DNA of 64,000 nt from Pseudomonas sp. Tri1 (GCF_017968885.1 NZ_CP072913.1:6643951-6707950); one strand, 5' to 3'. Shown: positions 27,772 to 37,457, numbered from the stretch's first letter. The notes: generated from the sequence alone by a model not told the origin. A program made the numbers and translations.

Positions 27772-28608
27772 TCAGAAGCGGGTTGGCGGGACCCGTGGCA
27801 ATGCTCGTTTGTGGGCCGTTTTGACATAGGCGCGTTCGATGATCTGTCGCGCCTGAGGCGATACCTTTTCGCCCATCAGATACGCATCGATCTGCGCGTA
27901 ACTGCATCCATACGCCACTTCATCCAACTTACCAGGTGCCAAGTCTTCCAAATCAGCGGTTGGAGACTTGTGCACCAGGTACGCAGGCGCGCCCATCGCC
28001 TCGGCCAACAACCGCACCTGGGTCTTCGTCAGCCCGGACAGCGGCGCCAGATCGCACGCGCCGTCGCCGAATTTGGTGAAGAAGCCCATCACCGCCTCTG
28101 CGCTATGATCAGTGCCGACCACCAACCCATTGCTTAAATTGGCAATGGCGTATTGCGCCAGCATCCGTGCTCGAGCCTTGGCATTGCCCTTGGCGAAGTC
28201 GGTAAGTTCGGCCGAAGGCTGCAAGCCGTCGATTGCGATATTGGTCATCAACCCGTCGACACAAGCGGCGATGTTGCTGGTGGTGATCAAGTCCGGCCGG
28301 ATGAAGTCCAGAGCAGCCTGGGCGTCTTGCTCATCGGCCTGGGTCTTGTACGGCAATCGGACTGCGATAAAACGCGCCGCGTAATCTTGATTGCGCAGTT
28401 GTTCCACCGCCAACTGGCACAGCAGGCCGGCAGTGAGAGAATCGACGCCACCACTGATACCGAGTACCAGGGACTGGCAGCCCGACTCGCGCAAAATCTG
28501 CTTTATAAACTCAACGCGGCGGGCAATTTCAGTCTCTTCGCCGCCCTGTGTGAGTTGGCGGTCGACGCCCAGTTCCCGGGCAATGCTCTCTTGCACAAGC
28601 GCAGTCAT
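27772..28608 (-). CDS. nadE: Ammonia-dependent NAD+ synthetase
   Basis: 278 residues. N-type ATP pyrophosphatase P-loop GISGGVDS, and [36 protein letters not shown], the NadE signature. It amidates nicotinate adenine dinucleotide to NAD. The short length shows the ammonia-using form without a glutaminase domain. Start at 28608 has GGGAG. One base separates it from the pncB stop, making it the last gene of pncA-pncB-nadE. Confidence 0.95.
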   Translation of the reverse strand: MTALVQESIARELGVDRQLTQGGEETEIARRVEFIKQILRESGCQSLVLGISGGVDSLTAGLLCQLAVEQLRNQDYAARFIAVRLPYKTQADEQDAQAALDFIRPDLITTSNIAACVDGLMTNIAIDGLQPSAELTDFAKGNAKARARMLAQYAIANLSNGLVVGTDHSAEAVMGFFTKFGDGACDLAPLSGLTKTQVRLLAEAMGAPAYLVHKSPTADLEDLAPGKLDEVAYGCSYAQIDAYLMGEKVSPQARQIIERAYVKTAHKRALPRVPPTRF

Positions 28609-28609
28609 A

Positions 28610-29839
28610 TCAGGCTCCCAGCTGTGGATTGACAAGGGCGACGTTGAAAACTTGGGCGGCGTAGCGCAGAAATGAGGCATCTTCACAGACGTTCTTGATC
28701 GGGTCGTCGGAGAACTTAACCACCGGCTCACCGTGGACCCGAACCAACTTCATGACGATGCTCAGCGGTTCGACACCGTCAACATCACAGGCCAGGCTGG
28801 TGCCCATGCCAAAACCGAATTTGGCCTTGCCACGAACGTGGCGCAGGATCGGCAGACATTTTTCGAAATTGAGGCCATCGGAGAACATCAGGTCCTTGGT
28901 GCGCGGATCGACGCCCAGTTCCTTGTAACGCCCCAGCACCTTATCTGCCCAGACGATAGGGTCACCGGAATCCTGGCGCAGGCCGTCATAGAGCTTGGCG
29001 AAGTACAGGTCGAAATCCTTGAGGAAGAAGTCGGTGCTGATGCAGTCCGTAAGGGCGATACCGAGCCGGCCTCGATACTCGTGCACCCAGTTTTCCAGCG
29101 CGGCATTCTGGCTCTCGCGTAACCGCCCCAGTTGCTGATGCACCATCAGCCATTGGTGGGCCATGGTGCCAATCAGTGGCAGATTGAACTCGTAAGCCAA
29201 GTGCGCGTTGCTGGTGCCGACAAAGACGCCAGGAAAATCGCTGCGCATGACATTTACCACTTCACGCTGGGCTCTGAATGACAGCCGCCGACGGGTGGAG
29301 AAGTCGGAAACACGAAACTCGGCGAGTTCCTCACGACTGGCATTTTTTTCCAGCCATTCGAACTTTTGGTACAGCTTGCGGGTGACGTCGGCCAACTCGA
29401 CTTCGGGATACTTCTCGCGGTTGCGCAGTTCGCTGACCATTGCCAACACCGGTTGCTCGAACATGATGCAATGCAACATCGGACCACGGACGCGGATGTG
29501 CAGTTGGCCGTCGACTTGCGCAACGTGTATGTAGCGCAGATTGAAGCGAAACAGACCGAGAAACTGTTCGAAGTCCGGGGTCAGGTATTCACGGAAACGC
29601 TTGTTGAACAGAAACCGCTGCTCCCCTTCGCGCAGCTGCAACCCGGCAAGCTTTTCCAGTTCGACACGAATGTCCGGGATCAGGTGACCGAGCCGCTCTT
29701 TGGAACGCACGATGAACTGGTATTCCACCTCTACATTCGGGTGCTGGTGCAAGACCGCCTGCATCATGGTGAAGGTGTAGTAGTCGGTATCCAGAAGACT
29801 CTGGATGACGCCGTTGCTTGAATCGTATGCACTGTCCAT
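28610..29839 (-). CDS. pncB: Nicotinate phosphoribosyltransferase
   Basis: 409 residues, close to the E. coli enzyme (400). [20 protein letters not shown] at the N-terminus, [20 protein letters not shown] and [11 protein letters not shown] near the C-terminus are conserved PncB blocks. It converts nicotinate and PRPP to nicotinate mononucleotide in the salvage route. Middle gene of the NrtR-controlled operon, nine bases after pncA. Confidence 0.95.
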   Translation of the reverse strand: MDSAYDSSNGVIQSLLDTDYYTFTMMQAVLHQHPNVEVEYQFIVRSKERLGHLIPDIRVELEKLAGLQLREGEQRFLFNKRFREYLTPDFEQFLGLFRFNLRYIHVAQVDGQLHIRVRGPMLHCIMFEQPVLAMVSELRNREKYPEVELADVTRKLYQKFEWLEKNASREELAEFRVSDFSTRRRLSFRAQREVVNVMRSDFPGVFVGTSNAHLAYEFNLPLIGTMAHQWLMVHQQLGRLRESQNAALENWVHEYRGRLGIALTDCISTDFFLKDFDLYFAKLYDGLRQDSGDPIVWADKVLGRYKELGVDPRTKDLMFSDGLNFEKCLPILRHVRGKAKFGFGMGTSLACDVDGVEPLSIVMKLVRVHGEPVVKFSDDPIKNVCEDASFLRYAAQVFNVALVNPQLGA

Positions 29840-29848
29840 GCTTCGTCC

Positions 29849-30496
29849 TTATGCGCTTGCCAAGCGGATAGTTTCTTCGCGAGTCGCGGCAACCGAGACC
29901 CCCACCTGTTGCAGCTCTTGAATGGCTTGAAGAGCGCCCTCCTCACTGATGGCCCGGCAAGCCGGGAGGTGAATGATCACCTTGAAGCCGGCGGCGGCCA
30001 GTTGCAGAGCGGTGGTTTTGACGCAGAAATCCAGCGCCAACCCGCCAACAATCACCTGCTGCACACCCAGGCCGTTCAGGTACTCGATCACCCCGGTGGA
30101 AAGCTTGCCGTGCAGGTCGTGGTAGCAGGCGCCGTAGGGGTGCAAATCCGGCTCGACACCCTTCCAGACGAAATAATCGTAATCGTAGGGGGTCGGCAGT
30201 TGATCCAGCAGGGCAAAACCTTCGGTGCCGGGGACACAGTGGCTGACCCAAGTGATATCGGCGTGCTCGAGCCCGGTCGGCGAGAACATCTGTGAGTGAT
30301 CGGCAACCACCCAGGGGGCCAGGGGCGTATGGGCGTCCTTGCTACCGATGCGAACGCTGGCCAGGGATGCGATGAAATTCAGCTCACCGCCAATCTGGTC
30401 GCCGCCCGGCACCGGAAGCTCATCAGGGCATAGCGGTGTAAAGCTCTTTTGTGCATCGACATCGAAGGAAGCCGTTTTCCGGGTCAGGCTGTTCAT
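29849..30496 (-). CDS. pncA: Nicotinamidase
   Basis: About 215 residues. Isochorismatase-fold amidohydrolase with catalytic Asp in FDVDAQKSF, Lys in VWKGVEPDLHPYG and nucleophile Cys in GLALDFCVKTT. It turns nicotinamide into nicotinate, feeding PncB. Start at 30496 has AGGAG upstream. First gene of pncA-pncB-nadE; an NrtR palindrome lies 30 bases upstream. Confidence 0.94.
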   Translation of the reverse strand: MNSLTRKTASFDVDAQKSFTPLCPDELPVPGGDQIGGELNFIASLASVRIGSKDAHTPLAPWVVADHSQMFSPTGLEHADITWVSHCVPGTEGFALLDQLPTPYDYDYFVWKGVEPDLHPYGACYHDLHGKLSTGVIEYLNGLGVQQVIVGGLALDFCVKTTALQLAAAGFKVIIHLPACRAISEEGALQAIQELQQVGVSVAATREETIRLASA

Positions 30497-30525
30497 GCTG
30501 GGGTTCTCCTCTTCATGGCTACGAG

Positions 30526-30542
30526 AGTACATAAGGTGTACT
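30526..30542. promoter_or_regulatory. NrtR operator for pncA-pncB-nadE
   Basis: AGTAC-ATAAGGT-GTACT, a 17-bp inverted repeat with two GTAC cores seven bases apart, 30 bases upstream of pncA. An almost identical repeat is found before nadD2, and the NUDIX-type NrtR regulator is encoded in the next operon. Confidence 0.82.
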
Positions 30543-30644
30543 TTCATAACAAGCCATTCGTAGAAAAGATTTTCAACGTCTTACCTGTACCCAATCTGAC
30601 TCACATGAAAAACCAGATTTTCATCAAAAAGATTTTACTGTTAA

Positions 30645-30661
30645 AGTACATGTTATGTACT
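30645..30661. promoter_or_regulatory. NrtR operator for nadD2-nrtR
   Basis: AGTAC-ATGTTAT-GTACT, same geometry as the site at 30526, 16 bases upstream of the nadD2 start. The regulator would repress its own operon as well as pncA-pncB-nadE. Confidence 0.85.
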
Positions 30662-30676
30662 AACAGAGGATGAGCC

Positions 30677-31222
30677 ATGTTCGAGATTGCCCTTTATGGC
30701 GGCGCCTTCAATCCCCCTCATGCCGGTCACGCCCAGGTGATGATCGAGGCCTCACGCCAGGCCAGACGCTTGCTGGTGGTCCCAAGCTTGCGGCATCCAT
30801 ACGGCAAGCAAATGGTCGACTATGAAGTTCGCTTGAACTGGCTGGAATCGATCGTCGAGAACGTTCAGCCGCTGTGCTGCGCCGAAGTGCGTGCGAGCCG
30901 GGTGGAGCAGGTGGTGGCCCGCGGCGTTGAAGGCGCAATCTACAGCTACATCCTGCTTGCTCACCTCGCCGACAGCCTGGCCCTGGATGGCAAGCGAATC
31001 GCGTTGGTGGTGGGTCAGGATGTCGCGGATCTGCTGCCAACCTTCTATCGCGGCCAAGAATTGCTGGAGCGTTTTTCCATCCTTTGCGTGGAGGAAAAAA
31101 TCCATGTGCGTAGCACGGTGGTTCGCGAACGACTGGCTTTGGGCAAGCCGCTTCCCACCGGCTGGATGGCACCCGGGATGGACCCGTTAAACTATGACCT
31201 TTACGCTACCTACGGAAACTGA
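30677..31222 (+). CDS. nadD2: Nicotinate-nucleotide adenylyltransferase, NadD2 type
   Basis: 181 residues. Nucleotidyltransferase motif GGAFNPPHAGH with the HxGH catalytic pair, VVGQDVADLLPTFYRGQEL, and STVVRERLALGKPL near the C-terminus. It adenylates (nicotinate) mononucleotide. Shorter than housekeeping NadD and placed with nrtR, as in P. aeruginosa PA4917-PA4916. AGAGGA precedes the start. The downstream nrtR begins one base after its stop. Confidence 0.92.
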   Translation: MFEIALYGGAFNPPHAGHAQVMIEASRQARRLLVVPSLRHPYGKQMVDYEVRLNWLESIVENVQPLCCAEVRASRVEQVVARGVEGAIYSYILLAHLADSLALDGKRIALVVGQDVADLLPTFYRGQELLERFSILCVEEKIHVRSTVVRERLALGKPLPTGWMAPGMDPLNYDLYATYGN

Positions 31223-31223
31223 C

Positions 31224-31931
31224 ATGCCGACTAGCACAGCCCCCACGCAGGATTATTTGCACACTATCGACCTCTGTGTGCTGCGCTTCTGCCGGGAGAC
31301 CCAGGCGCTTGAAATCCTCCTGAATCGACGGGAAGCCGAGCCATTCGCCGGTCATTGGGCGCTGCCCGGGATTGTGGTCAATGGTGGCGTCGAAGATCTC
31401 ACGCTGAACGACGCCGTGGAGCGCCTGCGTAATTCAAACAAGGTAGGCATGCCGCTGGCCTGGATCGAACAAGTCGGCACCGTCGGCGACGCGTTCCGCG
31501 ATCCGCGCTGCTGGTCGTCCTCGACGTTCTATCTGGCGATTGTCAGCGATGCGGTCCAACTCGCCGAACACCAGGGATTTTTCCCACTCAAGGACGTCGC
31601 TGACGCCTCGATCAAACTCCCTTTCGATCACAACAGCCTGGTGGCGGCTGTCCAGGAGCGGTTGTTGTCCAAGGCCCTCTACAGCAGCCTGCCACTGATG
31701 TTCCTGGGCCCGGAGTTCAGTGCGCCGGAAGCGGTGAGCATTTTCTCCGTGGTGCTCGACCGCCCGGTGCTCAAGACCAGCATGCGCCAGCGGTTGCTGA
31801 AGATGACCGAGGCCGGTTACTTGCAGGAAACCGGCCGCAAGAAAAGCGGCGACGGCGGCCGCCCGCAACGCACGGTGGAAAATCTCAAGCCAGCCCGAGT
31901 TTACCTTTTCGATCGTTGTTTTCTGGAGTGA
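31224..31931 (+). CDS. nrtR: NUDIX-related NAD metabolism repressor NrtR
   Basis: About 235 residues. A NUDIX-like N-terminal domain (VLRFCRETQALEILLNRREAEPFAGHWALPG) whose catalytic NUDIX box is degenerate, then a winged-helix C-terminal domain (LKTSMRQRLLKMTEAGYLQETGRKKSGDGGRPQ) that binds DNA. NrtR senses NAD-related metabolites such as ADP-ribose. I prefer ATG 31224; another ATG at 31194 overlaps nadD2. It probably binds the two GTAC palindromes. A terminator hairpin follows, then the island. Confidence 0.93.
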   Translation: MPTSTAPTQDYLHTIDLCVLRFCRETQALEILLNRREAEPFAGHWALPGIVVNGGVEDLTLNDAVERLRNSNKVGMPLAWIEQVGTVGDAFRDPRCWSSSTFYLAIVSDAVQLAEHQGFFPLKDVADASIKLPFDHNSLVAAVQERLLSKALYSSLPLMFLGPEFSAPEAVSIFSVVLDRPVLKTSMRQRLLKMTEAGYLQETGRKKSGDGGRPQRTVENLKPARVYLFDRCFLE

Positions 31932-31948
31932 TACTCGGCAAACAGACG

Positions 31949-31977
31949 CAGGCCCTGGCTGTGCGAGCCCAGGGCTG
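31949..31977. terminator. Hairpin after nrtR, probably once shared with glmS
   Basis: CAGGCCCTGG pairs with CCAGGGCTG across a nine-base loop with one bulged G. It ends three bases before the island's left end. Because glmS points toward nrtR, the hairpin would have lain between two convergent genes before the island arrived. Confidence 0.6.
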
Positions 31978-31980
31978 ATC

Positions 31981-32112
31981 CTACGAAATAAAGTCTGTCG
32001 GATCGAGCCCAACAAATACAGGGCCTCGCCGGTGGACAAATCATAAATAAAGTCTGTCGCAGACCCGATTTTCAACGCTTCGCCGTATGACCTACTAAAT
32101 AAAGTCTGTCGG
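31981..32112 (+). repeat. Left-end repeat array (putative TnsB sites)
   Basis: AAATAAAGTCTGTCG at 31986-32000, 32045-32059 and 32097-32111, all in the same orientation. The first and third copies extend to 20 of 21 identical bases. Wide spacing is the Tn7 left-end pattern. The rest of the stretch to 32373 shows no gene; it ends in the promoter region and AGGGAG ribosome site of the next gene. Confidence 0.8.
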
Positions 32113-32373
32113 AACCGGCGCCGAAGACATCCCAGGACACCAACGATCGCGCTATTCAACGACGCTTTCAATTGGTGTGCCACAGTACTTACTGGGGACA
32201 GCATGACGACCTGCATGATCGACGTTACCGCCTTGACCAACCATTTAGGTGGTAATGGCCGCTCGTTTGTACTGCGTGTTCTCAAGGGGTTTCATTTGAG
32301 CAAATCAGCCACTTGTGTAGAATAATCATATGTAGCTACAATTTGCGAAAGACAGATCTATAGGGAGATTTAA

Positions 32374-33033
32374 GTGAGTAAAGAACAAGAAGTTAAAAAA
32401 GTTATATCCGACATGCGCTCCTCATACAACTTTGCTCATGCACTAATCCAAAGAAATAAAATTGATTTAAGCGATCAATACAAAAAAATCAATTATATAT
32501 ATTATCGCATGTTCTGCAGCCATCTTGAGTCGTTTGAAATTTTGATTAAAGAAAACTGCTTCAGCTCTGCAATTTTGCTTCTTAGAACAATGCTCGAGCT
32601 CCATGTAAAAAGCTACTACTTCGAATTTATTGAAAAAAAGAACGACTCCCAAGTAGTTGATTTTTTAGATTCAAAAAAAGATTTTCCAAACTTCTTCAAG
32701 ATGACCCAAGCTCTCGAAACCGTCGAAAATCAAGCTGGTGATACATTTGACGGGGCCTTTGCTCAGTTTGCCAAAAGCGGGCTGGCTAGCTATGAAAAAT
32801 TTTCCTTGTTCTCGCATGGCCGAGGAGAGTTTTTGCGGATATTCTTTGATAATGAAGAGATAAAATACAGCGCCGATATGATTTTGGAAATTGTACTGCA
32901 TGCAAAATCATATTTTGAAACATTAACATTATTATTATTGGTTGTGCAGGATCGTCGGGAAGAATTATTCCATTTTATTGAACTCATAAAACACGAGGTC
33001 TACTTTCAGGGTTCTACCAACGGCGCTAGATAG
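32374..33033 (+). CDS. Helical DUF5677/HEPN-like protein
   Basis: 219 residues, AT-rich codons unlike the flanking chromosome. GTG start with AGGGAG six bases upstream. The block NCFSSAILLLRTMLELHVKSYYF and the later FSLFSHGRGEF resemble DUF5677-type helical proteins (a group near HEPN/AbiV proteins), but a clear R-x4-6-H is not seen. Predicted all-alpha, cytosolic. First cargo gene of the island, 43 bases before another helical protein. Function unknown; a toxin or abortive-infection role is inference from neighbours. Confidence 0.7.
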   Translation: MSKEQEVKKVISDMRSSYNFAHALIQRNKIDLSDQYKKINYIYYRMFCSHLESFEILIKENCFSSAILLLRTMLELHVKSYYFEFIEKKNDSQVVDFLDSKKDFPNFFKMTQALETVENQAGDTFDGAFAQFAKSGLASYEKFSLFSHGRGEFLRIFFDNEEIKYSADMILEIVLHAKSYFETLTLLLLVVQDRREELFHFIELIKHEVYFQGSTNGAR

Positions 33034-33076
33034 GCTACCCGCTGACCACACTTCAAACATAAGACAGCTCAAAATA

Positions 33077-34027
33077 ATGATTAACATAAGTAGCGCACGA
33101 CTTCTTCCATTCCAAGCTTTTCATTCGTTTCACGAACAGATTAACGTCCACATCAAGGTTGCACACTCAGCGAACCTGCTGTTAGTCCGACATGCCGGCG
33201 AACCTAGCAGCCAAGACGAACTTGCCGATCTCATTGCTTCTTCTCACCCATCTTGGAATGCGGCTCCAGTTCGGAATCTAAGTATTAAGCTGCAGCGAGC
33301 TCAAGATGCAGGCGTTTCTGCTTTCGCTATCGTATCTGTTTTCTCCGCATTCGATGATTTCCTTATCGGGACTGAAGCGGAGGTTAGCAGAGGGAAAGGG
33401 AATCAAGCTGCTACTAAGTCACCCAAAGACGAAGCCAAGGAGTCAGACGATGACGAGGAAAAGATTGATCGTGTTTTCCGCCTGTATGGCTCTATGGGTT
33501 GGCCTGTCAGCGGAATTGCCAACCTACAGCCCCTGCTGAGGTATTTTCGTCTTTGTCGAAACTGTATCGCGCATCGAAACGGCCGCGCGTCGAAAGCTTT
33601 GGTGACGCAATCGTCGGACCCTGCTCTATCATCCGCGCTCGCCTCTCTGCAAGAAGGCCCAGAGCGCGGAATCATGGCCTTCAAGGTCAACGATCCTATT
33701 CATCTCCCTCCCACGTTGGCAATCATGTGCTCTCACATCCTTCGCCTAATCGCCATTGATGCGAATGATCGCTTGATTGAAACACTTGGGCTCGATGGAG
33801 TACTTAAAATGGCTGCTCACCATGCAGTTCGATTAAATGAGGAGCTGGGAGGAAAAGCTCGAAAGCGGCCAGAAGCAATCCTCAACGCGTTCCTCACTCA
33901 ATCGAGAGTACGTATGGACTCACGTGAAGAATCCATCGTAGAGATGAAACGCATAGGCGCCTGGGCTACTTACGTCAGCGAAATTAGCTCCGGGGCGTCG
34001 AACAGGTCGAGTGATCGTTACAAGTGA
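33077..34027 (+). CDS. Putative HEPN-domain protein
   Basis: 316 residues. Predicted helical with an acidic insert (KESDDDEEK, about 121-129). LLRYFRLCRNCIAHRNG contains R161-x4-H166, the HEPN ribonuclease motif with the usual polar residue after Arg. The gene may belong to an RNase toxin or to an inactive HEPN scaffold. No antitoxin-like nucleotidyltransferase is adjacent. The start has only a weak ribosome site, consistent with coupling to the preceding gene. Confidence 0.68.
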   Translation: MINISSARLLPFQAFHSFHEQINVHIKVAHSANLLLVRHAGEPSSQDELADLIASSHPSWNAAPVRNLSIKLQRAQDAGVSAFAIVSVFSAFDDFLIGTEAEVSRGKGNQAATKSPKDEAKESDDDEEKIDRVFRLYGSMGWPVSGIANLQPLLRYFRLCRNCIAHRNGRASKALVTQSSDPALSSALASLQEGPERGIMAFKVNDPIHLPPTLAIMCSHILRLIAIDANDRLIETLGLDGVLKMAAHHAVRLNEELGGKARKRPEAILNAFLTQSRVRMDSREESIVEMKRIGAWATYVSEISSGASNRSSDRYK

Positions 34028-34532
34028 TCCATCTCTGCGGATGCGCAAACGGAGCACATTTGCAATAACCAGATCGCGATCGAAAACTAAAGGCTCTTTT
34101 GCCTCGGCCCCTGGTCGGATTGGGTCTGCATGATCTCTAACTCTAGCGAGAGCCCATGCCCCGACGCCCATGGGCCCCGCCTCTTGTACAGTCCATGAGG
34201 CCACTCTTTTGCAAATTCCAGAGCCACCGCCATAGCGATCCTGGGATCCGAGTCGATCAGGTCTTTGGATGCCTCTCTCCGCCTCACATTCGGTAAGGTG
34301 AACCACATCGCCAGATCCCAACCATCCTTTTAGGAAATAAGCGGCTCGATGACTTGGTGCAAGCCAAAAGCTGGCTGGAATCCATTAAGGGCACTAACGT
34401 AATTCCAGCATTGCCTATGCCCAATCAGCAATAACTCAGCAGCTAGATCAAGATCGGTGCAGATAAGCACCGGCTAAATGCGCCAGTTAGGAATGACGCA
34501 TATCTTGTCTTAGGAGTAAATAGGGAGCCAAG
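34028..34532. other. Gene-poor stretch with coding debris
   Basis: No convincing intact gene. On the + strand, 34324-34434 reads as a protein tail (ILLGNKRLDDLVQAK and onward to TAA) without a start, a probable remnant. On the - strand, 34308-34087 could encode 73 residues (starts MWFTLPNVRRREASKDL) but has no supporting homology or ribosome site that I can judge. The last bases carry AGGGAG for the gene at 34533. Confidence 0.4.
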
Positions 34533-35795
34533 ATGAATCTTTGTGAGTGTTTTAGGTGTATCACCTGCGGGACTGAAATCGACTGCCGGATAGGGATGTC
34601 AAATCGTGACGTCCAACCCTTCCAGTTCGCCTGCCCCAAATGTGAGGAAAGGATTTCATTTGTATTCGGGCAAGCTGACGCCGAACTGCAGGGGGCTGAG
34701 AAGGTCGAGGGTTTTGAGGCTCCATTCAAGGGTGAAAAGCCTTTCGTAGACCTCCACCTAGATTTTCCTGTCTATGTTGGGAAGTACAAGATGGGGATGA
34801 CTACGTTTCTTCGTGTGACTCAAGAGCTCGGTATGGGAGCGTACTCACATCTTAATCAGCGACTGCATATGTTGAATTACCTCCATCCAGTTCAACGAGA
34901 TCTGTTCAGCCTCATTACCCAGTACAAAAGAGGTGATCTTGATAGTTTTGAAAAAGTTTGTGCAAGGATTCCAGGAGTAACTTTAACATCCAGAAAGAAG
35001 CAAGATGTTTTGGCAGCACTGTATTCTGCGACTTCAATAATGTCCTCGCCATTTACAATACATGAGCATAACGCTGAGATCAGTGATGTGGCTCCTAAAA
35101 TTTATTACTGGCTACTTGACAATCACCGCGACAAAACCATTGAGTTCATCGACAGTATTTTGAGCAATGGTTTCCTTAAGAATTTACACAACGACTGCCT
35201 GTCTTTATATCCAAAATTAGTTTCGATGGACCTCGCGTTTCGGCCCGCCCTCTTCTATGACTACGCAGATACAGAAGAGTTGGGTGATATTCCAGCCAGG
35301 ATGTCGACTGCAGACTTTGAAACTTGCAATAATTTTTACAAAGACCTTGCTGAAGTATTCTCACGTCAAATAACACTTATTGCTGGTATCAACAATCTAC
35401 TGAAACGTGGTGACTGCAACCAGTTCGAACCATCTTTAAAGCAAACCAAAAAGGGGACTAGGCCCGGGCTGGAAAGCCTTGACGCCTTTGCCAACGTCGA
35501 CCTGGGCAATAAAATCGATTTTATAGACAAATCATTTTATGCAATAGACCTTGGTGCCATCGATAACAAACTTAGGAATGCGATCGCTCACTACAAGTAT
35601 GACTACAAGGAATCAAGTCAACGCATCACGTATTATCCGAGCAAGGAAGGCATGAGCCGGGAGAAGTGCTATGAAATCCAATTCATGAGTTTCATTAGAA
35701 AGTCACTGCTACTATTCAGAGAGGTTCATAGTGTGAACCACATTATTAAGGCGACGCTTTTTCTATGTGTCTTGGTATTGAAAAAGGACATATAA
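34533..35795 (+). CDS. Zinc-ribbon and HEPN-like protein
   Basis: 420 residues. N-terminal zinc ribbon: CFRCITCG and, 25 residues on, CPKC. The long middle is mainly helical. Near the C-terminus, DNKLRNAIAHYKYDY contains R348-x4-H353, again the HEPN motif, with a helical tail after it. ATG start with AGGGAG six bases upstream. AT-rich. It is the third helical protein in a row on this strand and is followed by a strong hairpin. I do not recognise a named family; an RNA-targeting defence role is inference. Confidence 0.7.
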   Translation: MNLCECFRCITCGTEIDCRIGMSNRDVQPFQFACPKCEERISFVFGQADAELQGAEKVEGFEAPFKGEKPFVDLHLDFPVYVGKYKMGMTTFLRVTQELGMGAYSHLNQRLHMLNYLHPVQRDLFSLITQYKRGDLDSFEKVCARIPGVTLTSRKKQDVLAALYSATSIMSSPFTIHEHNAEISDVAPKIYYWLLDNHRDKTIEFIDSILSNGFLKNLHNDCLSLYPKLVSMDLAFRPALFYDYADTEELGDIPARMSTADFETCNNFYKDLAEVFSRQITLIAGINNLLKRGDCNQFEPSLKQTKKGTRPGLESLDAFANVDLGNKIDFIDKSFYAIDLGAIDNKLRNAIAHYKYDYKESSQRITYYPSKEGMSREKCYEIQFMSFIRKSLLLFREVHSVNHIIKATLFLCVLVLKKDI

Positions 35796-35954
35796 AAGGC
35801 AGGAGGTTTATTTCGCATTACTGGCGAGAGTATAGCTCACTGTCGTAAGGGGTAGGTCGTGGTAGCCGTCTCGTGTTTCGCCCACGCCATATGACGCGAA
35901 ACTGGCCCTGATCGAACCGATGATGGCTGGCCCACGAAACTCACGAATGCACCT

Positions 35955-35977
35955 CCAACCAAGCGTGGCTTGGTTGG
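35955..35977. terminator. Hairpin terminator between convergent island genes
   Basis: CCAACCAAGC-GTG-GCTTGGTTGG, a perfect 10-bp stem followed by CCCCTTTT on the + strand. It separates the 420-residue gene from the convergent helicase gene. Confidence 0.8.
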
Positions 35978-36026
35978 CCCCTTTTCGATTTCCCTCAACA
36001 ACTACCGGATTGCCCTAAGTCATGAC

Positions 36027-37457
36027 TTATGCCGGCAAGTGTCGAACTGTCCCGATGATGGTGAGAGATTTCGCTCCTCGGGTCATCGCGACGTACAAAT
36101 CCTTCGCATCAAGCGAGTCGGCATCAAGAATGACGGCGTGGTCATACTCAAGGCCTTTAACCAGCAACGTAGTACCAATCAGCTTGCGGTGGTTGATCGG
36201 TCGGCCCGAATGCCTCATCTCACGCTGATAAAGAATGCCTGCCTCAACGAGCGTCGTGGCTTGACCATCAATATGAATCTTGAGCACGTTCAAGAAACGA
36301 TAGAGTAAGTCACGGCGATAGGCTGATGTTTCGGGGTTGCTCTTCAACGTTTCGAAGAAGGCCTTAAGATGGCTGCTGGACGGGTCAGTCAGATAGTCAT
36401 TTGCAGCTTGAAGGACCAAAGGGTATTTAGTGGTGCTGCGCAGCTTGGTTACTTCGCCTCGCCTGGTTCCGGCCGTCAACGCACTGGGTACACCAGTGAG
36501 GCATTTCATCGCAAATTTCACTACAAGGAGAAACCCCGCCTGAACAGTCTTGACGGCAACAAGCTTTTTGATAAACGAATGCAGATCTTTACCTTCGATT
36601 TCCTCGATTGAGGAAAAACGTCCGGCCATGGTTTTCGCCAAGAGGTGAGTTTTATTCTTGGACTGGTTGTCCCCGCCGTGCAGAGCGATGACGCTCTCAT
36701 TATTGTTCAGCATCCCACAAAGCGCCGTGTACTGTTTAGCGGCGAGGTACTCGGGCTGGGTATAGGTACGAATCACGCTCGGTGGTAGCTGGGCCAGCAA
36801 ATCAATCTTTTGGCCTAGCTCGATCTTTCGCCTCACATTTTTGAGCCATTCGCCAAGTTCTGGACTCTTCGCCTTGACCCACCGCCAAGGGACCTCCAGC
36901 TGTCCCAAGCAATCAAATTTGGGGTAGACGCTGACTTCCCAATCAACGGGCTTGCCATCGTCAAAATCAAATATGGATTGGAGGGGGTCTCCCAACAGTC
37001 GGCTTGGAAGAAATTCTGCCAGGTTGCAGACGAGATCATGTTGTACGTCTGAGCAGTCCTGGTACTCGTCGACGTAGAGACCTATGTAGCTGGACGATAC
37101 GGCCTCACGAATGAACCTCTTTCCGAGCAAATGGGAGCAGCACTCGTACAACTTATTCCACTGCTTGCTGGTCGGGTTTTCAATTTTCCAACCAGATGCT
37201 TTCGGGTACGCCAGACAGAGTCGAAGTGCCCAGCTAGCAATCGTATCGACCTGGAACTGGGAAGCACGAACGCCCAAGTCCGCCATTTTGGTTTTTATCG
37301 AATTCACGCCGGCAAAAGTGTGCGTCAGGATAAGCTGCCGGCCACCTGACGCTCGCACCGCCATTGCGATGAGATGAGTTTTTCCAAACCCCGCAGGCGC
37401 GATTACATAACCTTTGGAGGTACAGTCGTTGAGCTTGATTGCGAGGTCTTCAGACAC
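36027..37457 (-). CDS. UvrD/SF1 helicase, GajB-like (Gabija type)
   Basis: 476 residues, near the size of GajB (about 494). Walker A APAGFGKT (20-27), Walker B YVDEYQD (DE at 130-131), motif III GDPLQSIFD, VPWRW, then GTTLLVKGLEYDHAVILDAD and DLYVAMTRGAKSLTI near the C-terminus: all core SF1A motifs. The protein lacks the large accessory domains of UvrD/Rep. GTG start overlaps the stop of the OLD nuclease gene by eight bases, so the pair is translated together. In Gabija, GajB senses DNA ends or unwinds DNA and activates GajA. Assignment to Gabija is by architecture. Confidence 0.82.
   Translation of the reverse strand: MSEDLAIKLNDCTSKGYVIAPAGFGKTHLIAMAVRASGGRQLILTHTFAGVNSIKTKMADLGVRASQFQVDTIASWALRLCLAYPKASGWKIENPTSKQWNKLYECCSHLLGKRFIREAVSSSYIGLYVDEYQDCSDVQHDLVCNLAEFLPSRLLGDPLQSIFDFDDGKPVDWEVSVYPKFDCLGQLEVPWRWVKAKSPELGEWLKNVRRKIELGQKIDLLAQLPPSVIRTYTQPEYLAAKQYTALCGMLNNNESVIALHGGDNQSKNKTHLLAKTMAGRFSSIEEIEGKDLHSFIKKLVAVKTVQAGFLLVVKFAMKCLTGVPSALTAGTRRGEVTKLRSTTKYPLVLQAANDYLTDPSSSHLKAFFETLKSNPETSAYRRDLLYRFLNVLKIHIDGQATTLVEAGILYQREMRHSGRPINHRKLIGTTLLVKGLEYDHAVILDADSLDAKDLYVAMTRGAKSLTIIGTVRHLPA

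Noticed and set aside
31986..32111. Three short direct repeats as a possible CRISPR array
   Set aside because: Only 15-21 bases, unequal AT-rich intervals, no cas genes, and inverted copies at the other end of the island: transposon-end sites explain them.
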